The notes under the pieces: generated by a model
What the model was told of the DNA's origin: nothing
The model's input: only the letters and a program-made list of their open reading frames with translations
The model's database searches: none
Assembly: GCA_949358305.1 (NCBI GenBank)
Contig: OX442314.1
Location: 28,321,118 to 28,381,117 of the forward strand
Length of the DNA: 60,000 nucleotides
Direction: 5' to 3'
From: Strigamia acuminata
Lineage: Eukaryota > Arthropoda > Chilopoda > Geophilomorpha > Linotaeniidae
Shown here: positions 34,348-46,532 of the stretch, piece after piece
How positions within the stretch are numbered: the first letter of the stretch is position 1
Layout: the number at the start of each line of letters is the position of its first letter
Made by a program: the position numbers and the translations under genes

Positions 34348-34795
34348 TCAGATTTGATGCTCTGAATTAGTATTTGAGTTTTTTAACTCGAGTATATATA
34401 ATGGGAGATGTCCGTATATAATTATTCCGAGTACCATAAACTGATTTACTATCTTTTGCAATAATTCTGGAATTGCAAGAATTGAAAGGCCAAGCATTAG
34501 TGCAAAAGAATTTCCAATATCGCAACACAATGCAACTGCAGTGTAGGATAATATTTGTGTAATCTGTTCAATTATGCTATTCATTGGACTTAAACCAAGA
34601 ACCTTGAGTGGAAATGCTTCAGGATGTTGAAAGTAAACATAAGTGTTAAATATTTGTTCTTCACAAGGATGGTAACATCCACAGTCTTTCGTTATGTCAA
34701 CTTTTAAGGAATTCTTCATGAATAGTTGTAATGAAGAAATTGCTTTTTCAGCATTTGCACAGATATTATTTGTTACATTATCCAAAAATGGTAGC
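34348..34795 (-). CDS. Copy C exon 10 (unit 2 Cys-rich end, TM2, C-tail)
   Basis: Open throughout. It encodes DCGCYHPCEEQIF, then TM2 with GNSFALMLGLSILAIPELLQ, where GLS matches the G-x-S selectivity filter and the Glu of IPELL matches the conserved LxE after the filter. A short cytosolic tail of about 40 residues ends at 34348. It shows what copy B lost through its 17-bp deletion. Confidence 0.88.
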
Positions 34796-34961
34796 CTAAA
34801 ATTATAAAGACTTATTACAACCCAGTGCAGTAACGCATGGACCTCTTCCGAGTCCTCTTGTACCAGCCCATACAGAATCTTTAGTAATGTTTGTAAATTT
34901 AGATTCTAAAATGACCAAGAACTTGAAAAAAAATATAATTTGAGATAGACACACGACAGTA

Positions 34962-35119
34962 GGTGCATTCAATAAGTGTAAAACGTATGCAAAACTCGTT
35001 TCGTGTTTGCACGTGACGTCATTCCCATTGAATAACATGTTATTCAATTCGAATGGGAATGACGTCACGTGCAAACACGAAACGAGTTTTGCATACGTTT
35101 TAGACTTATTGAATGCACC
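34962..35119. mobile_element. Near-perfect palindromic MITE, 158 bp
   Basis: Two arms of about 70 bp around a short centre, ends GGTGCATTCAATAAGT, flanked by TA. It is absent from the paralogous position in copy B (near 18840). Each arm contains CACGTGACGTCATTCC, with a CACGTG E-box overlapping TGACGTCA, a perfect CRE consensus. It lies between exons 9 and 10 of copy C. Confidence 0.88.
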
Positions 35120-35764
35120 TAGTCTTATTTTGCATTCTGATGTCACCCTGATTGATGGGGTCAGCCCAGTGCAGTCTGCACTCCCTGAACTCTGATAAAG
35201 AATTTTTATTTATAACTCTAGAACTCCTGGATTTTGAGGGCCCCAGTAACTTAGCAACATTCAAATCTGTGAAGAATTACGACTCACTTGCATAGAACAG
35301 AATTATAAATCTTTTTTTCATAACATTCATCCCGGCATCGTTTGTATTTGTCATGGTCAAGACAAGGTTGTGCTCGTAAGTTTAATCGGACGATCTAAAA
35401 TAAAGCAAATGATTCAACAGTTTATATGTAATAATCTGATTATTACTTTAATCATTCTATATGTAATAACGACTAAGGTGTTATCCACAACACTTCTTCT
35501 ACTTCTGAGAATTGATGGTATTTCAGCATAATTTTGTCGAAAGTACACCTAAGAAAAAATTACGATTTACCATAATTTTTACATTTATACTCTTGAGTAA
35601 AAATATGAACACTTCCCCTTTGCAATTTACACCCGTATAACAACCATCCATGTTCATTTACCGTAACAATGACTTTCCATAAAACTAACATTACTCGTAA
35701 GTGATGTTTTCCAAATACTCAAAGTGATAAAAAATATTATAAAACTATTTGAATAAAGAGTTAG

Positions 35765-37098
35765 TAGGGATTGCAGTACCGGTTTCAGTATCGGTTCCAG
35801 TACCGGTATTGGTACCGGGATTCAGTACCAGTCTTGGTACCGAGGTTTTTTTTCTGTCGGTACTGAGGGCCGGTACTAGTACCGTAAGCTTTTCTTGGTA
35901 CCGGAACCGTCCCTCACACCGGAACCGGAACCGGTACTTTCCATCATCACAAACAACACAACAACGCCAACTACTACCAGCATTTCTAATGATGTAGGAG
36001 GTGACAAATTTTATTTCACTCGTTATTTACTCTTTTTAAATTAACTTGGAAATAGTAATAATGGCAAATGGCTGAACTAGAACAGCAAGCTTTTGAATCT
36101 GACACAAAAAAGACTTGTACTAAATTTCCAAATCTGGTGCCACAACTTCAAACCCCAATATCTCAACAACCAGACCACGGATTTTTTTATTTCCAAAACC
36201 AAACGATATAGAGGACCTTCTCCTCTACAAACCCTAAAAGGCAGAACACTCTATCCCTCTTGGTTTTTGAGCGGCGACCGTTTGAATTTGGCGCAACTGA
36301 AATTACAAAACCCAAATATTCCAAGTTTTTAGCATTTTTGATTTCAGCGTTTTTGATTTCACGGTTTTTGTTTTCCTCATTTTTGTAATTCAGCGTTTTA
36401 TGTTTTCAGCGTTGTTGCATTTCAGAGTTTTTGATTTCCATGCTTGCTACACGAAGGATCCCCGAAGGATCGCCGAAAGCTCTCCTGCAGGCTCCCCAAT
36501 GTTTAAGTGTCCGCCACTCGAAAACTAAGAGGGGTAGAGTGTTGTACCTTTCAGGGTTTGTAGAGAAGGTCCTCTATATCGTTTGGTTATTTAAATAAAA
36601 AAATCCGTGATCAGGTTGTTGAGATATGGGGTTTGAAGTTGTGGCACCAGATTTGGAAATTTAGTAAAAGTCTTTTTTGTGCCATGCTTGCTGCTCGAAA
36701 ATTAAGAGGAGTAGAGACTTGTGCTGTTCACGGTTTGTTTAGGAGTAAGTCCTCTATCTTTTCGTGTAAAAACCATTGAAATCCGTGGTAACAAAAATTG
36801 GGATTTGTTCTATCTGTAGTTGGGCAAATGTGAATGTGGTGCCAACTTCAGCCTGGTGAATAAATTGCAGTACTACAGTATTATCTAATTATACATGACA
36901 AATAAATATTTTTGTTGAAAAATAGACTGACTTTCCAGAACCGGTACCAATACCGGTGCCAGTACCGCTTTCGGTAGTAGTACCGGCCCAATACCGGTGC
37001 CCATTTTTCATTGGGAACCGGAACCGAATATAGTACCGGAAAAAAATTTCAGTACCGAATACCGGTACCATGAAAACCGTCCGGTACTGCAATCCCTA
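35765..37098. mobile_element. hAT-like non-autonomous element
   Basis: Ends TAGGGATTGCAGTACCGG and its inverse, with the 8-bp duplication AGAGTTAG (35757-35764 and 37099-37106). The empty site is readable in copy B near 19707. TAGGG-type ends with 8-bp duplications are typical of hAT. The subterminal regions are packed with GGTACC/ACCGGT motifs. A second fold-back (about 36100-36290 against 36520-36690) is nested inside. No transposase is visible. Confidence 0.88.
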
Positions 37099-38064
37099 AG
37101 AGTTAGTTGCCACTATTCTTGACAAAAGTGATAATTGAAACTTCATATGTGCACTAATTGACGTGTAGACAAATCATACATTACTTCATACTCATGCTGA
37201 TTACATAATTGACCTGCCAATGGTCGCAGACTAAAAAATATTAGTGAAGCAGCTCCGGCATATTTCAGTGGTGCTGCAACAAGATAGTGCTCGCATTAAT
37301 ATTTTATATACATTTTATATATAAAATGACAAGTTATGTACCGATGTCAGATTGAAAGCATGTTCCAGTTGGCATAGCTATTTTACTCCATGTTACATTA
37401 GTTCTTACTCCAGCAGCCTGCAAAAACATTTATGATCAACTATGATCAACCTAAGTTACGTTTGGTATATAGCACATCCTCAATTTACGACCATCCAAAA
37501 TTTCAGAAATACCAACTACAAATTAGTTTACGTTGTTGGCACTAGGATAAGCTCAAAACTCACGCTCTTATTGTTTTTTAAAATAAACCATTTATTTATT
37601 TAATAGACAAAAATCATAAAAAAAAATATGATTTAAAAATGTTTTATTTTAATTATTGGGGTGAACAATTTTTTCACTTTTTACATCCTTGAACAATTTC
37701 TAGGAACCGTATTAGTACTAGTTCGAAAGTTGAGGACCTGCTGTATACAGGGTGTCCCAAAAGTCTGAACCTTCCCAAGTAATTTCCAAAATACTTGAGA
37801 TATCAGAAAACTGAAAAAAAAAACTCATACAGGAAATCATTCATTGCAAATCTGATGGCATCCTCAAATTTGACCTCAAAGGTTATTTTCAGGGTCATTC
37901 CCTTGCTAACTTCTAAACCAATCAGGTTAGAGCAAAATTTCCAATTAGAAAGTGGTAGAGCATGGCCTAATTAGTCTAAAAACATGATTTACTAAAAGTA
38001 TTTTCCTAAAAATTTTTTGAAAAACCTACTAAAATTGTCTCTACAGCTGCATGCTGAAATTAAG

Positions 38065-38911
38065 GGCCAATAATAAAACGCCTCCCCAAAAACTCTGATT
38101 TCTCCCGCAAAATAAAATACAATACCCCCCACTTTTGAGACCCCCACAAAAATATCCACTTTACCCCCCTTTAAACTAGATTTCCTCCCCATTTTCCTAA
38201 ACCCCCAAAACAAGGTATTTAAGCCTCGATACGTCGCACGTACATACCGGTTCTGTGGTTGGCACGTGGGCCATTGCGTAGGATCTCCCTGCACTAATAA
38301 CGGATTAGAGGCTACAAACAATGTCATCAAGTCGCACCACACATTCTGTAATAGACAGCCCATGCACTGTTTCATTCCGATTTTAAAAGAAATGGTCCGC
38401 AATTGGTCCAGTGAACGAAAACCCGATTGTGTAAACGCCAAACTGTTTGCCTGCACCCCTACGCTTACTCTAAAACAGATCACGGAGGCTTATAACTGGA
38501 AGCAGTCGATGCCAGTAATTAAAATCGGGATAGAAGACACTAAGCGGTATTTCGTTGTTCCTGCTATGAAAAAGACACTGCGCGAAAATGACATCGACAA
38601 GTGGTGAGAAGCTATACTCTGTTTCGCTTGAGGCAAAAAATGTTCCTCTAGGAGAAAAAAGAAAACGTGGCAGGCCGTCTAAGGCTAAAAAGGCACTTGT
38701 AGTGCAAGAACTGCCACGTATTATGCTTATTTTGGGGGTAATTGAGTGATTTCTGATATTTCTGTTTGGGGGGAATTCAGTTTTTAGGGGGTCCAAAAAT
38801 GTTTTTTGGGGGACTAACTAGATTTTCCTTTTTAGTTTTATTTGGGGGGCCAAACAAATACTTTCAGGGGGGGGGGGAAACCCGTTATTTCAGGGGATCG
38901 TTAATTGCAAT
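38065..38911 (+). mobile_element. MULE-like element nested in the fold-back element
   Basis: Flanked by the 11-bp direct repeat CTGAAATTAAG (38054-38064 and 38912-38922), in the 8-11 bp range usual for MULEs. The ends are weakly inverted: CCCC-rich on the left, GGGG-rich on the right. It contains a transposase C-terminal fragment. Confidence 0.72.
38266..38607 (+). pseudogene. MULE transposase C-terminal fragment
   Basis: 113 codons with TNNGLEATNNVIKSHHTF followed by a V-x-x-WS-x-ER pattern, typical of the region after the catalytic core in MULE transposases. The upstream core (first two catalytic Asp) is absent and the frame begins abruptly, so this is a remnant. Confidence 0.75.
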
Positions 38912-39368
38912 CTGAAATTAAGTAAACACAGTAAATAAGCTTTACCAAAATTTTACAAAGTTATGAAAATAACCTGCAAACATTAGATTTTCTATAATCT
39001 AAAAAAAGTAAATGAAAACAAATTAAACAAGTAAAGCATCTGTTTGATTAGCTTGTTGCTAATCAAGCTGTAGAGACAATTTTAGTAGGTTTTTTTCAAA
39101 AATTTTGTAGGAAAATATTTTTAGTAAATTATGTTTTTAGACTAATTAGGCCATGCTCTACCACTTTCTAATTGGAAATTTTGCTCTAACCTAATTGGTT
39201 TAGAAGTTAGCAAGTGAATGACCTTGAAAATGACCTTTGAGGTCAAATTTGAGGATGCCATCAGATTCGCAATGAATGATTTCCCGTATGAGTTTTTTTT
39301 CAGTTTTTTGATATCTCAAGTATTTTGGAAATTACTTGGGGAGGTTCAGACTTTTGGGACACCCTGTA

Positions 39369-39860
39369 CCGTACTGCCTCATTTAAACGCCCGGATTTAT
39401 TCAAACGCCGGGCCCGTTTTAACGCCTGGCAAGCGTACACAAAGCAGGTTATAGACGCCGGCCTCGTATTAACGCCGGTTTTCAAATTAGCGCCGGGTAA
39501 ACGCGGAAATGGCCATTTACGTAGCCAAAACGTTTCGGAAATGCCGTACACGTAACGTACGATACTCTTCCCGGTCGATGAAGTATTTAAGTACTTAAGT
39601 ATTTAAGTGTTGGCACTTCCAATCCGGGTGCCTTTGCTATTTCTGATCTCTTATTAGCTCAATGGAATGTCTTTTATCATAAATAAAAATTTATTTCCAA
39701 AAAAAATATTTTTCTGCTACTTTGTTTTCCCGATAACTTATTTTTGACTATTTTTCTGACTAAACGCCTGGCTCAAATAAACGCCTGGTTTCAATTTACC
39801 GCCTGGCTGTAGGCCCTAAAAAAAATTTAAACGCCCGGGCGTTTAAATGAGGCAGTACGG
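39369..39860. mobile_element. MITE with TIR CCGTACTGCCTCATTTAAAC
   Basis: 492 bp, ends CCGTACTGCCTCATTTAAAC and its inverse, flanked by TA (39367-39368 and 39861-39862). The left TA is also the right target copy of the fold-back element. The interior has repeated AAACGCCTGG/AAACGCCGG motifs. No coding capacity. Confidence 0.88.
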
Positions 39861-39862
39861 TA

Positions 39863-40985
39863 TATTGTTACGCGCCCGGACCATGTTGTGAGGCAGCCGG
39901 TACAAACACTGTGGTTTAAGTGCAAGTTTGTGAAACTTTCACTACGTGGCGCTAGATGAGCTATGCACTCGGCACCACCGGGACTGTTAACTTTGGCTTA
40001 ACGGGAGAAAGGTAGTTTATCTGATTAAAGATAGAACTGACTTAACTCAGTTCTGCTTTAGATTTCAAACCATCATTTACTCCAGTTTGATGCTCAAACC
40101 TTTTCCTTTTGAGACAGGCGGATAAATGATAAAAATAAAGGAAATAAAATAAAATAAAGTAATGTCACGTATTAATTTTAGATGTTAGAATTAATGGGAC
40201 TTGAATTCGCGCAAATGTGAATTTAGCGCAAATAAGTGGGCTCGTTCGCAGATTTACTCGTAAATAACCGCCGTCAAGTGTGGACATCGGGCGAGGAATA
40301 AACCTAAACTCGCTGTAACACACATTATTTATATTCGACGAGATTCAAACTCACGTTATGGGTGTTGTATGTAAAAGAATGAGTAAGCGCAATGTAATTC
40401 CTTGAGCGGGAGGGCGAGGAACGTCACAGGCATGCAAAATAAAATATGGGCAAAAAGAGGCGCTATTAGGGCTAGATAGAAGTGCGCTGTTTAGAACGCA
40501 GTGTTAAACTAAAGATGACATTCTTATGCTCAATCTAAGAGGTGTGACCTGGTTGAGAGAGGTGTGAGAAGTGATATTAATCAGGAAAAAGGTGACTAAG
40601 TAAACTTGAGTCATGTGGTCAGGTTTATGAAAGTGGGTGAGGGGGTGAAAAATATAAAATAACTTCGATTGTTGAAAATAATGTAATGCGCGAGGTGAAG
40701 CTGCGCATACATTTAGGAAGATGGATCATCACACTTAGATGAGAAGATAAATTGGGAAAAACTGGGAAAAATAAAGATGGGTAAAACCAAGTGGAAAATA
40801 ATACAAAAAATAGGGTGGGTAGCCTGCCTGTGACAGTAATAAATTTGGAATTAGGCAAAAATGAAATAATTTCGGGAAACTAAAACAATTTTCCAATAAA
40901 AATGGGAAAAATCAGGGAAAAGGCGCAAAATGCGCTCAAAATTTCAAAAATTTCCACTGTCTAGAGTCAGGACCGTGACAAGGTA
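39863..40985. other. Unassigned repeat-like sequence
   Basis: It has no counterpart in copies A or B, so it is inserted sequence. It starts near TGTTACGCGCCC and contains GTGACA near 40975, which would suit the ends of a solo LTR, but flanking duplications do not match. No coding frame is convincing. Confidence 0.4.
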
Positions 40986-41155
40986 CACACAGATTGTTGC
41001 AATATTAAATGTGAAGGATTGTTATGTGATGCTGAATGAGATCCTGAAATAATTTCATTCCATAAACAGCCAGCAATGTAAACAATGAGCTCAAAGTTTG
41101 CACTATTTTGTCTGTGTATTTATCCAATCTGAGCAATCAGGCCTAGTGGATGAAT

Positions 41156-42388
41156 GGGACGCTATTCCACGCGCGACATTGGTTAGCCCGACGTCGCGAT
41201 TATGGATGTGTGAAACATTAGATGTCGCATGTCGCGCCAGCCAATGTTGTGCTTATTCGATGTGGCGACGTCGTGACAACGAATAACGTACGTATTTGCT
41301 GGCGAGACGCACGTATTGTTTATGCTTTTATCGTTGTGCTAAGCTCGGGAATTTTCTCCCATTTAGCAGGAGGAAAACCATTGAATAATTGTGTTTTAAT
41401 CAATGTTTCAAAAAAATGTACGAGTGGGAAATGTCGGGCCAATTGTTATGGCACTTCCAGGTGAAGCATCCATCCACCAGCGATTTTACGCGTATTATAA
41501 TGCCCCGAACTACAACAGAAACCCGCGTACTAATTACAGATTATAAATTGTCCTCGTTCTTTACTAGAGTCTCTCAGTTTAATGGAGACCAGCACACAAT
41601 AAGAGGAAATACAGTCTGCACCAAATTCAAACAATTCTATTTTTTTCACACGAAAGCACAAAAATCTAAAATCGTTTACTGCACACACATCATTTAACCC
41701 TTCCAACCCGAAAGTATTTGTCTCCCTTTTCTCCCTAAGATGGGCATTTTTTTTTACCCAGATTCTGCACATGCGCAAAATCCGGGTTTTAGGGAATTCC
41801 TATTAGGAATTCCCTAAAACCCTAACATGTAGCCAATGGGGTTAGATTGTAGTGAACGCCATATGGACGTGGTAGGCATGATTGACATTAGCGGAGCCTG
41901 CTGATGATCATTATTTTTGTCCTTTGGACTCCTAAGATGTGTCTTTTTTGACCCAGTTAAACTTTGAGTTCAAATTATAGAAAAACTTGAGAAAGTAAAA
42001 AAATTTCAACTGTGGTATAGTGTCTGGTGATGTTTCAAAGAAATAGTCACCAAAAATCAGATAAAAAAAAATTATTTTTTATAAAAATAATGATTTTTTT
42101 AAAACGGGGTCACAAAATGACCCATCTCAGGGTTGGAAGGGTTAATCGTGTCGCACAAAGCGGAATAAACGTGTCGCGCCACGTAATCCTTACACGTCGC
42201 GCCACTTATACTTATATGTCGCGCCACGTAATACAATTGCGGTTAAACATCATGATGTCGCGCTAGGTCATACGACCGACATGCTTAATAGCGACGTCGC
42301 TCTAAATCATCTGTTACGCAACTACCCAGATACGTAGGTGCGAATTTGCGTGTCGCGCCAACCCATGTCGCTTGTAGTACTCATCACC
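41156..42388. mobile_element. TIR element of the GTCGCGCCAACC family, nested
   Basis: The left end (GCTATTCCACGCGCGACAT) is shared with 10582-11602, and the right end carries GTCGCGCCAACCCATGTCG. It is flanked by GGATGAAT (41148-41155) and GTATGAAT (42389-42396), a 7-of-8 match. The inner sequence differs from the 10582 copy. Confidence 0.75.
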
Positions 42389-42532
42389 GTATGAATACTG
42401 TAGGTGACAAAGTGTAAAAAAAATAGTTCCAAGATCCAAGTTGAATTTTATCATTTGAGATTCAATGATGTCATGACATCAGAACTTTGTTCACCAACAT
42501 GACTGCCTGCATGAAGACAATAATAGTTTGTA

Positions 42533-42604
42533 GTGGTGGTCCAGTGGTTAAGGCAATGGACTAGTTATCTTTCCACACAGGTTCAAATCCTGTTGTCTAT
42601 GAAA
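42533..42604 (+). pseudogene. tRNA-Ser-like sequence (pseudogene or SINE head)
   Basis: It has a polymerase III A box (TGGTCCAGTGGTTAAGGC) and B box (GGTTCAAATCC) at tRNA spacing, and starts GTAGTGGTGG like tRNA-Ser. The anticodon stem no longer pairs, the anticodon position reads AGT rather than AGA, and the long variable arm of tRNA-Ser is missing. An A/T-rich stretch follows it. Confidence 0.65.
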
Positions 42605-43112
42605 ATTTTTAATTTTATTTTTAATTCATTTTTAGCAGTAATTTTAATGTTTGTAATTTTATATTTGTTTTATTTTTTTAACAAATATAAAATAGTGCAA
42701 ACTTTAATCTCATTATTTTCATTGTTGGCTGTTTATGGAATAAAATTATTTCAGGATCTCATTCAGCATGACATAACAATCCTTCACATTTAATATTGCA
42801 ACAATCTGTGTGTATCTTATTCATGTGCTTCCCTTGTGAGTGCATTCGTACTCAATCCTTGATATTGGCGCCCTCTTGCAACCACTGGTGCCAATACTGT
42901 TTAATTTACATACAATGACAACTAAATTCACTTTTGAGTGATATTTGTCATTGGTGCTCAAAATTTTATTTGGTTTATAAACCTTTCGTGATTGGACAAT
43001 ACGTTATGTGTATCATGATCAGTCCACACCTGCGTACCGTAACATCACAATTTTGAGGCAAGTATCCGCGATGTAAATGCAGATATGAACCCATCTTTAA
43101 CGGAATACTTAC

Positions 43113-43789
43113 CACAGTAGCAGTGTCCATTGCTCCTTTGTTCATTGATGGCGTTTGGAATCGCCACACTTCTTCTATTGACGGTTTTTTCTTTCGGATG
43201 GTCATGTTCATTAAATTGATAAAATGAATCTTGCATTCATTCTTGCCAATTTCTTTAGCATATGTCCTCCTATAGTGAGTCATTAATGATCCATCCTTAC
43301 ACGCAATTATATTGGGCAAATACAATGTGTGATTTTCTTGAATAATTATCACATATCTTGTTGGCTCAATCATATACAATGCGATTCTTTCTTTGCTCAC
43401 ATAAACAGCCAATATTGCAGAAGTAAATATAAGAATTAAATTCAATGTAGATTGCAGTAGAAGCTTTTTTTGTGGCTGCTGCATCAAATCTTGTGAAACA
43501 TCTTTGTTTTTGTCAATGACCAAATGCATTTGTTTAGTAGTTTTCTTTTTTATGCTCGCTTTAAGTTGAGCAGGTCTGATGTATTTAGATAAAATGAGAA
43601 GAAACATTTGAGCAATTTCAATTAAAGACAGAAGAGAAAATCCCAAAGAGAATCCCAAATTGCCCCCAAAATCGATCAATAAGTTGGGAATGGTGTAAAT
43701 GTAGGTTTCTGTCATTTTGACAAACAATTCTTCAAATACTTTAAGATTGAGACTTATTAGATCTTTGCCATTTGATTCATCTTGAAAAT
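43113..43789 (-). CDS. Copy C exon 5: fusion exon
   Basis: 677 nt, acceptor AG at 43791-43790, donor GTAAGT at 43112, both as in copy B. It reads TM2 of unit 1 (GFSLGFSLLSLIEI), a basic linker, then TM1 of unit 2 (STLNLILIFTSAILAVYV) and LPNIIAC. Differences from copy B are substitutions with no frame change, including in the linker. Confidence 0.9.
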
Positions 43790-45199
43790 CTAACTTAAAA
43801 CATAATAATTTTTAGAATTATGCAAAAACATAGAAGATATTATAGTTTAACTTGTATCAGAATAGACTATTAACAAATAAATATTCCGTTCGCAAGGTCT
43901 CAAGCAACCACATTCAAATGATGGCAGTGTAGTCATTTCATGGAAAAATGCTTCCTCATACATTTCAGCCACAATTGATTTGTTTGATTCTACACTGCAA
44001 TCCATCAAATTTTTGTTAGACATAAAAGGCAACCTGGTAAGTCAAAAATCTATGAGTTTATCAATATTTAGATGTAACATGCAATTAGACCTGCATCGTT
44101 GAGGAATTTTTTTCCTCACACAATCTTCGTAGCATTGGGTTTCCTTTTTCTTATCCGGTTCACAATAGGGATGTCTCGAAGCTAAAAATTGATACTACCA
44201 AAAAACAATAATGCAGCATTACTATTTTTGGTGATCCGTCACAATAAACAAGATTGAAAAGCAGATATCTGATATACTCAAACTTATACACTTTTGTAAT
44301 GCACTTCAAATTTAACAAAATTAATTGGGCTTACACTTCGAATAAAAAATTGAATATCAGATTCAATTCCTGACGCCACCGAGAAAGTATATTGGTAAGT
44401 CATGACGCCAACTACCGTTGTTATCTAATACTCAATTGTGGAAAAATAAGTTACAAACTCCAATAAAATAGTAAAAGGTGAGATTCTTACCGTAATCTGT
44501 GGCGTGACACAGTTGGTGCTATTCGTTTTAAGGAGCATGTGTGCTTTCACATTTACTGCAAATTTTCGATCTATAGATTTAGCCAATAATATTAAAAGTT
44601 CAAAATTATTTTATTTTGTTTTTATTTCTAACCAGAAGTAAAGACTAAAGATCGTCCAGTTACATCATTTCGATAGCTTAGTGAAATTTCTGTGTTATCC
44701 TTTCTAGAAATTCCTTCTTTAATTGTTGTTTCATGCAATACAGTTTTGCCCTGAAAAGTCATACGATTATCGATGTAATCCAGCAGATTACTGTATGCAT
44801 ATAGAATGCACACTACGCATACATTTGACGCCAATAATCAAGTAGAGGGCACCTGTGCCGAGTTACAATCTGCATATGATTTTTATGTTACATGTCCCTT
44901 TATTAAAATGCTTTCGCCAAATGTATGGACATAAACAGACCAATGGCCCAGAGATAAGCCCTATCCTACCATACAGTGATCCGACCCAGTAAGGCAGAGG
45001 AGAGGGTTGAGTAGAGTTGTGGGAGTCCAGTTGTGGACAAGAGCAGGGGTGACAATAATTTTTATTCCCCATACTATAAAAAAATTAAGGCACCATTTCC
45101 ATGAATTTACAGTCATTTACTGTCATGTCCATGAATCAAATTGAACAATTCCGGTCCTACTAACACTGCATTGTTTTTTAATAATTCTTACAACCGTCT

Positions 45200-46141
45200 T
45201 GTGGTGATCTCAAACTGTTTCACCACTTAGGAGAAAAATATTAATTATTTCCTAATTAATTTGGCTTGGCACACGCCAAGTCAGATCATGTGACCGAGGG
45301 CAGAAATCTTCCCTAGGCACATATCACCCCAGGTTGGCCGGGGTGAAAACGGTAATTAACCGTTATGGTGCAATAATCCCTTGTTGCACCAGTTTTAGCT
45401 AATTGCGCAGATTATCTGCGCAATATTGAAGGGTGCCGGGCTCGCACCCTCGCTTCAATCGGGACTCTTAAAAATACATCACAACCCTCAACATCACTGC
45501 TTATTCTCTCCGAAAAGTATTGACAGAGTCACGTGAGTAATTTAAGTTTCACCAAGCTTTCCTTGTGCAACACCGTGCAAGGCCAGCTTATCCGCGAGAA
45601 TTAGCCGCAGCTAATTTCCCGCATCGAAGTGAGAAGTTCCCAATCGACGTGAACTATCGCCATCGCAAGTGCGCGAACACTTGCTATCGCCATCGTACGC
45701 TGACCGGACGCCTATCCGACGTGAACCACCACCATCGTGCAGTCGTACACCGAGTGGAAGAACCCACGAGAACCATCGTCGCAGGACCATCGTTCGTGAG
45801 TTAGAGGAAGGCAACCGTCTTCCTAACAACTTTGAGTTGTAAAGCGCCATTAGGACGCTTTTGTCTCACAACGGTCGTTGCGAGAATTTCCATCGTTCTT
45901 TCCCGCATTATTTCGCGACTTGTCGCTTTCATTCTCGTATATTAATCGTATTATTATCCATTTTTATTGTATTATCCGAATAAATATAAAGTGTGCTTTG
46001 AATTGAAAAACTTTGTGTTTTTATTTTCCTATTAAATTAACCCTAGATAATTTAGGCCGCGATATAAGTCCTTCGTGGCATTCACCTGCGGTTTTAGGCT
46101 TATTTATTAGAAATAAGCGTGATAAAACCCGGATTGCAGCA
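45200..46141. mobile_element. Solo LTR, 942 bp
   Basis: Begins TGTGGTGATCTC, ends GATTGCAGCA, flanked by GTCT (45196-45199 and 46142-46145). Copy B has the uninterrupted site near 22948. It shares long blocks with the split LTR at 5922-8535. It lies immediately beside copy C exon 2. Confidence 0.85.
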
Positions 46142-46532
46142 GTCTGAATAATTCTGATGACAACTGTAGGATACTGGGCTTCAGCATCACAGTGACCAAT
46201 TCCCTGGCATCCCATCCTTGCCCAGGAGATGGAATAATTCAGACACGAGCTCATGATTTAGTGTCTAACTTCACTTCTTGTTTTACACAAGAAAGGTCAT
46301 TTGTTGCTACTCTTTAACAGAGAATCAACTCTTTATTGTTTATTTCCCTGGCCAACCGTTGCTAAGAGAAAAATATGGAAGCTGCATGACGACATCACTG
46401 ATTGTATTGGTAGCAAGACCCCTCCCCCCAACCCAACTTATATCATTAAAAACTAACAACTTCATGTGATCACTTTACATAATATCAACATAATATCCCA
46501 TCCAGTATTACGAAAATAATAGAATTAAATAC

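Larger units (their letters stand above)
37748..39366. mobile_element. Fold-back element with 300-bp arms, TA target site
   Basis: Arms are inverted copies starting CAGGGTGTCCCAAAAGTCTG, flanked by TA at 37746-37747 and 39367-39368. End bases resemble those of 2722-3478. Between the arms lies a separate MULE-like insertion. A lone arm fragment is at 50575-50650. Confidence 0.9.
40986..42812. mobile_element. TIR element with 125-bp inverted ends, TA target site
   Basis: Ends CACACAGATTGTTGCAAT and inverse; inverted similarity covers 40986-41110 and 42690-42812. TA on both sides. A second TIR element (41156-42388) and a tRNA-like sequence lie inside. Confidence 0.78.

Noticed and set aside
42533-42793. 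86-codon plus-strand frame
   Set aside because: It begins inside the tRNA-like sequence and continues into A/T-rich inverted-repeat sequence; no coding support.
46021-46254. Alternative frame over copy C exon 2 with a GCQGIGHC motif
   Set aside because: It looked like the family's GxC motif, but its start phase does not fit exon 1, whereas the other frame (open in copy B, with GNWSLML) fits both neighbouring exons.
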